Origin: Bacteroidales bacterium
GTDB lineage: Bacteria; Bacteroidota; Bacteroidia; Bacteroidales; Rikenellaceae
Length of the DNA: 64,000 bases
Reading direction: 5' to 3'
NCBI GenBank assembly: GCA_910574205.1
Contig: CAJSYJ010000004.1
Span: 248,001 to 312,000 of the forward strand
Shown here one piece after another: positions 54,778 through 64,000 of the stretch. Position 1 is the first letter of the stretch. Each line of letters begins with the position of its first letter. The position numbers and the translations under genes are program-made. The notes below the pieces were generated by a model that saw only the letters and a program-made list of their open reading frames with translations, was not told the DNA's origin and did no database searches.

Positions 54778-55707
54778 TTAGAGCGCGAGCAGGCCGTTGA
54801 CCTTGCGCACAGCCTCGGCCGAAGCCTCGAACTTGCTCTGCTCCTCCTTGGTAAGGTCGATCGGAACGATCTTCTCGATACCCTTGCGGCCGATTACGGC
54901 CGGTACGCCGATGCAGATGTCGCTCTGGCCGTACTCGCCGTCGAGCATGCAGCTGCACGGGATGATGCGCTTCTCGTCTTTGAGGATCGACTCCACGACC
55001 GAAGCTGCCGCCGCGCCGGGTGCATACCACGCCGAAGTGCCCAGAAGACCCGTGAGCGTAGCGCCGCCCACCATAGTGTCGGCAACGACCTGCGCCATCT
55101 TCTTCTTCGAGATGAACTTCTCGGCCGGAACGCCCTTGATCGAGGCCTTCGATGCGAGCGGGATCATCGTCGTGTCGCCGTGACCGCCGATAACCATACC
55201 CTCGATATCCTGGATATGGCAGCCCGAAGCCTTCGACAGGTAGCAGCGGAAACGCGACGAGTCGAGCGCGCCGCCCATGCCGATGATGCGGCTCTTGGGC
55301 AGGCCGGTGGCCTTATGCGTGAGGTAGGTCATGGTATCCATAGGGTTCGATACGATGATGAATATCGCGCGGGGCGAATATTTCAGAGCCTCGCCTACGA
55401 CGCTGCGGACGATATTGGCGTTGGTGCCGATAAGCTCCTCGCGCGTCATGCCCGGCTTGCGCGGTATACCCGACGTCACGACGACGACATCCGAGCCGGC
55501 CGTCTGCTTGTAGTCGTTGGTAACACCCGTGAGCTTGGTCTTGAAATCCATGGTGGCCGATGCCTGGAACATATCGAGCATCTTGCCCTCAGAGAGTCCC
55601 TGCTTGATATCGATCAGCACTACCTCGCTGGCTACCTCGCGGCATGCCAGAACGTTGGCACACGTCGCACCTACTGCGCCGGCGCCTATAACAGTAACTT
55701 TTGACAT
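54778..55707 (-). CDS. mdh: Malate dehydrogenase
   Basis: A 309-residue NAD-dependent enzyme of the LDH-like MDH group. The Rossmann loop is VTVIGAGAVGATCANVLA, with Asp in VVLIDIKQG selecting NAD. Active-site residues are Arg in GIPRKPGMTREEL, Asn in IIVSNPMDTMTYL, Arg in DSSRFRCYL and the catalytic His in VIGGHGDTTMIPL. It interconverts malate and oxaloacetate, part of the branched fumarate pathway in Bacteroidales. It lies 31 bp after gcvH on the same strand and shares its terminator. Confidence 0.97.
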   Translation of the reverse strand: MSKVTVIGAGAVGATCANVLACREVASEVVLIDIKQGLSEGKMLDMFQASATMDFKTKLTGVTNDYKQTAGSDVVVVTSGIPRKPGMTREELIGTNANIVRSVVGEALKYSPRAIFIIVSNPMDTMTYLTHKATGLPKSRIIGMGGALDSSRFRCYLSKASGCHIQDIEGMVIGGHGDTTMIPLASKASIKGVPAEKFISKKKMAQVVADTMVGGATLTGLLGTSAWYAPGAAAASVVESILKDEKRIIPCSCMLDGEYGQSDICIGVPAVIGRKGIEKIVPIDLTKEEQSKFEASAEAVRKVNGLLAL

Positions 55708-55738
55708 TGGTTTCTTTATTTATTGTTGAATCCTTTTC

Positions 55739-56119
55739 TTATCCTATCAGAGTCTCGTATGCCGCAGCGTCGAGCAGTGCGTCGGCCTCGGCCGGATCGC
55801 TCATCCTGACCTTTACGAGCCAGCCCTCGCCGTATGCGTCGCGGTTGACCAGCGACGGATCGGCCTCGACGGCCTCGTTGAACTCGATGACCTCGCCGCC
55901 CACGGGCAGGAAGGCGTCGCTGACGGTCTTGACGGCCTCGATCGAGCCGAATACTTCGTTTGCTGCAAGCGTCTCGCCCACGGTGGGAACGTCGACGAAC
56001 ACGATGTCGCCCAACTCGCTCTGTGCGAAATCGGTAATGCCGATAACGGCTACATCTCCCTCTACACGGCACCACTCGTGGTCGTTAGAGTACTTCAATC
56101 CAGCAGGTACATTTGCCAT
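55739..56119 (-). CDS. gcvH: Glycine cleavage system H protein
   Basis: A 126-residue lipoyl carrier of the glycine cleavage system. The lipoylated lysine is in [21 protein letters not shown] (residue ~62). [36 protein letters not shown] (cited in parts) is typical. P, T and L proteins are not in the window. The gene has a TATATTTG box on this strand (56212-56205) and an ~85-base leader with a stem-loop. Confidence 0.97.
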   Translation of the reverse strand: MANVPAGLKYSNDHEWCRVEGDVAVIGITDFAQSELGDIVFVDVPTVGETLAANEVFGSIEAVKTVSDAFLPVGGEVIEFNEAVEADPSLVNRDAYGEGWLVKVRMSDPAEADALLDAAAYETLIG

Positions 56120-56166
56120 AGTTTCGATTGTTTATCCTGTTAAAAATTCATGTTTGCACAGACAAT

Positions 56167-56212
56167 GCGCAACCCTGTCGCCGACAGGCTGCGCTTACCG
56201 ATTACAAATATA
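56167..56212 (-). promoter_or_regulatory. gcvH promoter and leader stem-loop
   Basis: TATATTTG (56212-56205) is followed in the leader by an imperfect hairpin, GCGCAGCCTGTC...GACAGGGTTGCGC (56194-56167). It does not look like a glycine riboswitch: it is too short and has no tandem aptamer. The rest of the 356-base gap to the next gene shows nothing. Confidence 0.55.
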
Positions 56213-56475
56213 CGTGTTAATTTTATAACAATGCAATTTTTACCGAAATTTTTTACCGCATGCCCTTTCCGGCCGGTGCACGCTGCGTGCCGACTTGCGG
56301 CGGGCAGGGGCTGCGGCGGCGCTCGGTGCGGCGGCATGCGATACGGGACGGACACTGATGTGCCAGCCCCGCATGGCGAATTATATTCGGCTTATGGTTT
56401 TACTTTGTCGATATGGTCTCGTCACGGGCGGAGTCCGGACGGGTTCGGCGCTGCCTTCGGCGCGACGCATGCGCT

Positions 56476-57273
56476 TCAATCCTTGAATCCTATGACGACG
56501 ATCTCTTCGGCGCTGTTCTTCTTGACGACTGTCGTCTGGCCGGCGGTCGTCTTGCCGCCCGAAGTGCCGAACGAGGCCGAAGTCCTGAACGAGACGGGAA
56601 CCATATGCGTCGTGCGCACGGCCTTGCCGTCGTTTCGTCCCGGCTCCCAGCGCGGCGAGAGCTTCATAACGCGTATGACCTCGGATGAGAGGATCTCGTG
56701 GGGCGAACGCATTATTTCGAGCGTCGACGGCTCGATGCTGCCGTCGGTGCCGATGATGAACTTTATCAATACGGTGCCGCCGATGCCCGCCTCTATCGCT
56801 TCGGCCGGGTAGCGTATCTGCTGCATGAGCCACTGCCGGAATGTCTCGATATTGCCGCCGAGAAAGGTCGGCATCTGCTCGACATTGTCATACACTTCCG
56901 CCTGCCGGTTTTTGAGCTCGATGACGACCACGCCGTTGCTCGTGTCGCCCAGATGCTCGTACTCGCGCAGCGCGTCTGGGTCTTTCAATATCGTCATCGA
57001 CTCGATGCTGCCGGCGTCTATCGTCGACAGATCGTCGATCGCCTTGCCGTCGACTATGCAGAGGAACTTCTGCGATTGAGGCGCGGGAGTCTCGCCGCTG
57101 CAATTTTGTATTACAAGTGCGTCTGGTGCCATCCTCTGCGCCTCGGCCGCAGTCGCGTCAGCGCTGCCCCCCCCCTTGACAATGATGATTTTCGGTTCGG
57201 TCTGTTGTGCCGTGGCTGCCGTGAGCGTCATGGCTGCTGCTGCGACGGCGATCAAAATTCTCGGTGTTTTCAT
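56476..57273 (-). CDS. TonB C-terminal protein with plug-like domain and G9 tract
   Basis: A 265-residue exported protein (signal peptide MKTPRILIAVAAAAMTLTAATA). Residues ~65-120 resemble a TonB-receptor plug: KFLCIVDGKAIDDLSTIDAGSIESMTILKDPDALREY and NGVVVIELKNRQ (cited in parts). Residues ~135-230 are a TonB C-terminal domain: FRQWLMQQIRYPAEAIEAGIGGTVLIKFIIGTDGSIE. There is no membrane anchor besides the signal, so it is probably periplasmic or outer-membrane associated rather than a classical energy transducer. A run of nine G (57175-57167, coding strand) at codons 33-36 could vary. It is divergent from a two-component system that may regulate it. Confidence 0.8.
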   Translation of the reverse strand: MKTPRILIAVAAAAMTLTAATAQQTEPKIIIVKGGGSADATAAEAQRMAPDALVIQNCSGETPAPQSQKFLCIVDGKAIDDLSTIDAGSIESMTILKDPDALREYEHLGDTSNGVVVIELKNRQAEVYDNVEQMPTFLGGNIETFRQWLMQQIRYPAEAIEAGIGGTVLIKFIIGTDGSIEPSTLEIMRSPHEILSSEVIRVMKLSPRWEPGRNDGKAVRTTHMVPVSFRTSASFGTSGGKTTAGQTTVVKKNSAEEIVVIGFKD

Positions 57274-57303
57274 AATCGTGTCGATTTAGGTTTTTTGTTG
57301 TTG

Positions 57304-57311
57304 CAAAGCTA
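57304..57311 (-). promoter_or_regulatory. -7 promoter box for the TonB-C gene
   Basis: TAGCTTTG on the minus strand, ~30 bases before the start codon. Confidence 0.6.
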
Positions 57312-57429
57312 TGCAATATTCGTCTTACGGCGAAGCGATGCGGGTTAAAGAGTGTTAACCGAAATGTTAAATAATGTTAAAACCCTCGACGGCCCTGCCG
57401 CACGCCGGGCGCATGAGGCGGAAAATTAG

Positions 57430-57437
57430 TATCTTTG
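57430..57437 (+). promoter_or_regulatory. -7 promoter box for the HisKA kinase
   Basis: TATCTTTG, 16 bases before the ATG at 57454. Confidence 0.65.
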
Positions 57438-57453
57438 TCGTAAAAGATTCAGG

Positions 57454-58686
57454 ATGATGAAAAAGTCGCGTTTCCGAGCGGTATTCATATTGGCCGTCTT
57501 ATCGATGTCGGTGCTGACGGCCGTCGAGGCGTGGTGGGTCTGGCGCATGTACGACGACCAGCGCACCTCGCTCCTGCGCCGCGTGAGCGACATATTCGAC
57601 TCGATGATCTACCGTCACGGCATTCTCTCTCCCGCGCCCGACGGCAGCAGCCGTCTTACGCCCGGCATGCTCGACCGCCTCGCCGCAGCCGTTGACGACG
57701 AGTTTTCGTCTGCCGGTATCGATCTGGGCTTCGGTATCGAGGTGCTCGCGGCCGCCGGGGCCGAATCCGTGGCCGTCATGCGCAGCGCCGATGCGCCGGC
57801 GCTTACCGACCCTGTGCGGTTCGATCGTCAGGCCTGTCCGCTCGTGCTGCGTCTGTCGGTCGACAACCCGCGGCCGATGATCTTCGGCGGCATGCGGTGG
57901 ATACTGCTCGCCTCGGCCGGCATCGTCGTGCTGCTTGCGGCTACGTTCCTCTATATTCTGCACACTCTGTTCCGCGCCAAGAGCCTCGAAATGATGCGGC
58001 GCGATCTGACGCATAACATAACCCACGAGTTGAAGACGCCCATAGCCGTGGCATACGCCTCGTGCGACGCGCTGCGCAGCATGCCCGACATGGCGCGCGA
58101 CGACGCTGTGCGCGGGGAGTATCTCGACATGGTGCTGTCGCAGCTCTCGTCGCTCTCGCAAATGGTAGAGCAGATATTGCAGGCGTCGCTCGACGAGGGC
58201 GGACGGGCGCCGTTGCAGCTGACCGAATGCTACCTCGGACCGCTTGTCGACTCTCTGATGCGCGAGATGAATATGAAGTACGCCTCGAAGCGCATCGCGT
58301 GGCATGTCGACGTCGGGCAGGATGTTGCGGTGGCGGCCGATCGGTTTCTGCTTACGGGCATCCTGGCCAATCTTATCGACAACGCCGTCAAGTATTCGTC
58401 CCGAGAACCGAATATAGGCATCGAGGCGTCGGTCGGGAACGGCATCGTGACGATACGTATCCGGGACGACGGCTGCGGCATCCCGCAGCGCGACCGGCGC
58501 CGCATATTCGAGAAGTTCTACCGCATCCCGCGCGGCGACAGACACGATACCAGGGGCTACGGTCTGGGGCTCTACTTCGTCGCCACGGCCGTAGCGCGCC
58601 ACGGCGGCAGCGTCGAGGCCGGCGGCGCGCATGGGGGCGGATCGATATTCACAGTAAAACTACCGCGTTATGGACGAGACGAATAG
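57454..58686 (+). CDS. HisKA sensor histidine kinase
   Basis: A 410-residue membrane sensor. One helix lies near residues 8-28, a periplasmic domain of ~115 residues follows, and a second helix is at ~150-172 (ILLASAGIVVLLAATFLYIL). There is no obvious HAMP domain. The HisKA box is LTHNITHELKTPIAVAYASCD, the N box NLIDNAVKYSS, and the G boxes IRDDGCGIPQRDRRRIFEKFYR and GYGLGLYFVATAVARHGG. It overlaps its OmpR-type partner by 17 bp. The signal is unknown; the divergent TonB-C gene is a candidate target. Confidence 0.93.
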   Translation: MMKKSRFRAVFILAVLSMSVLTAVEAWWVWRMYDDQRTSLLRRVSDIFDSMIYRHGILSPAPDGSSRLTPGMLDRLAAAVDDEFSSAGIDLGFGIEVLAAAGAESVAVMRSADAPALTDPVRFDRQACPLVLRLSVDNPRPMIFGGMRWILLASAGIVVLLAATFLYILHTLFRAKSLEMMRRDLTHNITHELKTPIAVAYASCDALRSMPDMARDDAVRGEYLDMVLSQLSSLSQMVEQILQASLDEGGRAPLQLTECYLGPLVDSLMREMNMKYASKRIAWHVDVGQDVAVAADRFLLTGILANLIDNAVKYSSREPNIGIEASVGNGIVTIRIRDDGCGIPQRDRRRIFEKFYRIPRGDRHDTRGYGLGLYFVATAVARHGGSVEAGGAHGGGSIFTVKLPRYGRDE

Positions 58687-59368
58687 ACCTTTGATTCTGG
58701 TTGTCGAGGACGAGCCGATGCTCGCCCGCATAGTGTGCGACGCGCTGCGTCAGTCGGGATACGACGCCGCCTCGGCGCCCGACGGGGAGCGCGGGCTGGC
58801 CATGTTCTCAGAGCTGCGGCCGGCGCTGGTCGTGACCGACGTGATGATGCCGCGCAGCGACGGCTTCCGCCTGACGCGCCGCATACGCTCCGTCGACCGC
58901 GAGGTGCCTATACTCTTTCTGTCGGCGCGCTCGTCGTCGGACGATGTGGTCGAGGGTTTCGCCTCGGGCGGCGACGACTATCTGCGCAAGCCCTTCGCCA
59001 TGAACGAGCTGCTGGCGCGTATCGAGGCGCTTCTGAGGCGGCGCGAAGGCCGCCGGCCGGCCGGGAAGGTATATGCCGTGGGCGACTACACCTTCGATGC
59101 CGAGCGGTGGATGCTCAGCCGCGGGCAGGAGCGCACCAAGCTCTCGGCGCGCGAGGCGGCCATACTGGCCATGCTCGTCGAGGGCGGCGACGGCATCGTC
59201 GAAAATTCGCGTATCCTGGGCGAGATCTGGGGCGACGACAGCTACTATGCCCAGCGCAGCCTCAATGTCTACGTCACGCGTCTTAGACACCGTCTGGCTG
59301 CCGACCGCCGCATCGAGATCGTCTCGGTGCGCAATGTCGGTTACAGGCTCTCGGTGCGCCGCGCTTAG
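58670..59368 (+). CDS. OmpR-family response regulator
   Basis: A 232-residue regulator. The receiver has VVEDEPMLARIV, the phospho-Asp in LVVTDVMMPRSDGF, Thr/Ser in ILFLSARSSSDD and Lys in YLRKPFAMNEL. The winged-helix effector has LSAREAAILAMLVEGGDGIVENSRILGEIWGDDSYYAQRSLNVYVTRLRHRL (cited in parts). It is co-transcribed with the kinase and ends before leuS, which has its own promoter. Confidence 0.95.
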   Translation: MDETNRPLILVVEDEPMLARIVCDALRQSGYDAASAPDGERGLAMFSELRPALVVTDVMMPRSDGFRLTRRIRSVDREVPILFLSARSSSDDVVEGFASGGDDYLRKPFAMNELLARIEALLRRREGRRPAGKVYAVGDYTFDAERWMLSRGQERTKLSAREAAILAMLVEGGDGIVENSRILGEIWGDDSYYAQRSLNVYVTRLRHRLAADRRIEIVSVRNVGYRLSVRRA

Positions 59369-59429
59369 CCCTCCCGGACGACGGGGGCGGATAGTTGGCT
59401 ACGAAAGTTGCAATGTCGGCAAAAAATCG

Positions 59430-59437
59430 TAACTTTG
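59430..59437 (+). promoter_or_regulatory. -7 promoter box for leuS
   Basis: TAACTTTG, 45 bases before the leuS ATG. Confidence 0.6.
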
Positions 59438-59482
59438 TGAGTTATTTGTCGCATTTTACGCAAACAAAACATTCGATCATAT

Positions 59483-62239
<2,757 letters not shown>

Positions 62240-62263
62240 CCTTTATAGATTTTCCTTATAGCA

Positions 62264-62307
62264 ATTACGGGCTGCCTGCGATCGCGGACAGCCCGTAACT
62301 TTTTTTA
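62264..62307 (+). terminator. Intrinsic terminator of leuS
   Basis: TTACGGGCTG pairs with CAGCCCGTAA, followed by a T-run. Confidence 0.85.
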
Positions 62308-62983
62308 GCCGTATGACGGATGTCGGCATTTATACTATTTCGATTTGCGATAAATAAAACTTATGCAGACTCCCGCTCCGGCAGCCTGCCTGCCCGACAT
62401 GTCCGAAGTCGTTGAGGATATATTTATCGTTTATCGAAACTCATGCGATTATGGAATAGGCGGTATCTTCTGAAACCTTTGCACCGTGACTATATGCGTC
62501 CGTCCTGCATAATATTCCGGGAGCGTATGCACGTCTCCAAGCCCAATCCTGGCAAACACTGATTGCATTCGGTCCCACCCGGGCAGAAACGGTATTTGGA
62601 TTCGGACTCTACCCCGGACATACGGTATTTGCATTCTTACTCCACCGGAGCGCGCAATGCGTGCGACCGAAGTCCCCCTCCCAAGGAGGGGGATTAGGGG
62701 GTTGGTAAAAATTGTATAACGGCGCGAGCCGTCATAACAGCTGTAATAATTGCAATGCCCCCCCCCGGGTGGTGTAAAACGAGCCCGAGTAAACCGAGAT
62801 TCTCTCTTAGAGCGGCGCGAGCTGTTGTAACAGCCGTAATACATGCAAAGCACCCGGGCGGCGTATGCGCGATCCCGGGCAATCCGCGATACTCTCCTGC
62901 ATCGGCGCAGTCGCAACTACGGCCGGCTTGTTCGAGAACATCCGGCCGTAGGTGGTGTGCGTTTGCCTGTCGTCTGCTGCGTC
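62308..62983. repeat. Gene-free region with degenerate tandem repeats
   Basis: No gene is seen. Three diverged ~35-bp units (ACGGTATTTGNATTC... with ACCCCGG-like ends) run from ~62552 to 62650. A C/G-run hairpin lies at ~62671-62690. Two ~91-bp diverged copies follow, starting near 62721 and 62813, each opening GGCGCGAGC and containing GTAACAGC-like palindromes (GCTGTTGTAACAGC in the second). A run of nine C sits at 62758-62766 in the first copy. Confidence 0.6.
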
Positions 62984-64000
62984 TTAATAATTCTCAATTA
63001 CCGTCTCCAAATGCTTTTTCCAGATCAGGGCGGCGCCGCCGAGTATGGCTACGTTCTTGTCCTGTATGCCGCTCAGAAGCAGCTTTACCTTGCCTTTGAA
63101 TACGGTCATCATGTTCTCCTCCATGTAGCGGAAGGTCGGTTTGAGGATGAAGTCGCCCGAGTAGGCCAGACCGCCGAAGAGGATGAACGCCTCGGGCGAG
63201 GTTATGGCCATAAGGTCGGCCAGTGCCGCGCCGAGCGTGCGTCCCGTGCGCTCGAAAGCCTCCAAGGCTATGGGGTCGTTCTTGGCTGCCGCCTCCGACA
63301 GCATCTTGGCCTCGAACTTCTCGTAGGGTATGCCGCGCAGCTCGCTCTCGCATGTCATCGTTGACATCAGCTCGAATGCCGTGCGCTTGATGCCCGTGGC
63401 CGATACGTATGTTTCAAGACAGCCGCGGCGTCCGCAGCCGCACTGGCGGCCGGTCTGCCGGCTGTCGACGGCAACATGGCCGAACTCTCCGGCGAAGCCG
63501 TCGTGTCCGTATATCATCTCGCCGTTGCTGACGATGCCCGAGCCGAGTCCCGTGCCCAGCGTAATCATCACGAAGTCCTTCATGCCGCGTGCGTTGCCGA
63601 ATACCATTTCGCCTATGGCGGCGGCGTTCGCGTCGTTGGTAACCATTATCTTGACGCCGGGGAAGTGCTTCGACATGTCGGCGACAAATTCGAATGTGCG
63701 GATCTTGTCGGGGCGAGGGTCGTTGACATCCTCGAAGCGCCAGAGGTTGGCCGGCGTCTCGATCTTGCCCGTATGGATGTTGGCGTTGGGTGCGCCGACG
63801 CCGATGCCGATCAGCTCGCAGTCCTCCCGCGTGGCTATCAGCTCCTTCATGGCTGAGGCCAGAGCCTCGACGTAGGGTTTGTAGTCGTCGTAGAATTTGT
63901 ATTTGTCGGTAGATATTTTACTCTCGGCGATCACGTTGCCGTCCTCGTCGACCAGACCGAAAGCCGTATTGGTACCGCCTATGTCGATACCCATTGCGAG
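62984..64000 (-). CDS. ROK-family sugar kinase (glucokinase-like), 5' end outside window
   Basis: At least 338 residues; the frame stays open through base 64000 and family members usually have a few residues before the first motif, so the start is probably just outside. The phosphate loop is MGIDIGGTNTAFGLVDEDG. Sugar-binding and catalytic parts are VTNDANAAAIGEMVFGNARG, LGTGLGSGIV and EFGHVAVDSRQTG, with the ROK zinc motif CGCGRRGCLETYVS. It likely phosphorylates glucose or a related sugar. The last coding base is followed by a gene-free region. Confidence 0.93.
   Translation of the reverse strand, partial: LAMGIDIGGTNTAFGLVDEDGNVIAESKISTDKYKFYDDYKPYVEALASAMKELIATREDCELIGIGVGAPNANIHTGKIETPANLWRFEDVNDPRPDKIRTFEFVADMSKHFPGVKIMVTNDANAAAIGEMVFGNARGMKDFVMITLGTGLGSGIVSNGEMIYGHDGFAGEFGHVAVDSRQTGRQCGCGRRGCLETYVSATGIKRTAFELMSTMTCESELRGIPYEKFEAKMLSEAAAKNDPIALEAFERTGRTLGAALADLMAITSPEAFILFGGLAYSGDFILKPTFRYMEENMMTVFKGKVKLLLSGIQDKNVAILGGAALIWKKHLETVIENY

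Noticed and set aside
62758-62766. C9 run as a phase-variable switch
   Set aside because: It lies in a gene-free repeat well away from a start codon or promoter box.

Overview
This window is a 64 kb piece of a Bacteroidota chromosome, most likely an Alistipes-like member of the Bacteroidales. Three things point there. Promoters have the Bacteroidota -7 box TAnnTTTG, seen at more than fifteen genes, instead of an E. coli -10. The gene complement includes a bat aerotolerance cluster, an S46 dipeptidyl-peptidase, a LytS/LytTR pair, DUF1573 and DUF4843 proteins, and an IleRS with a GIHH signature. Coding regions are GC-rich. The species call is inference from these traits, not from a database match.

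Layout. 1-5.6 kb: a co-directional moxR-DUF58-BatD-like-TPR-batA-batB cluster (membrane VWA proteins), with moxR cut by the window edge. 5.6-12.8 kb: a secreted nucleoside hydrolase fused to an FmdE-like domain, a LytS/LytTR two-component pair transcribed from a repeated promoter unit, and a DUF1573-nfnA-nfnB run. 12.9-14.3 kb: four tRNA genes (Asn, Val, Val, Val) and an unusual repeat array that carries copies of tRNA 3' ends. 14.3-17.6 kb: a CAT-like acetyltransferase, an AraC-type regulator, an alpha/beta hydrolase and a flavodoxin-type reductase.

18.1-37.0 kb is the core of the window: the fused str, S10, spc and alpha ribosomal-protein operons (rpsL to rplQ, 33 genes in one direction, with fusA, secY, map, infA and rpoA). 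It is interrupted once, between rpsN and rpsH, by a 676-bp non-coding segment of unknown nature with a fresh promoter at its end. It is followed by a gene-poor 1.8 kb that holds a four-unit palindrome repeat array and a decayed DUF4843 lipoprotein gene.

38.8-50.2 kb carries housekeeping genes: a DksA/TraR-like protein, ileS, a YebC/PmpR protein, an S46 peptidase, pyrH-tlpA-frr, and dxs on the opposite strand. 50.6-54.4 kb is accessory: two lipoproteins, tRNA-Glu, a largely empty 1 kb, and an AT-richer gene for a fused nucleotidyltransferase-HEPN protein. 54.8-64 kb: gcvH-mdh, a TonB-C/plug-like fusion with a nine-G tract divergent from a HisKA/OmpR two-component system, leuS, and a ROK sugar kinase that runs off the window.

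The best candidates for something undescribed are the tRNA-linked repeat modules at 13.26-14.27 kb, whose hairpins keep pairing while changing sequence and whose ends copy the T-arm of the tRNA upstream; the palindrome array at 37.05-37.56 kb with similarly changing arms; and the unexplained insert inside the ribosomal operon at 27.94-28.6 kb.
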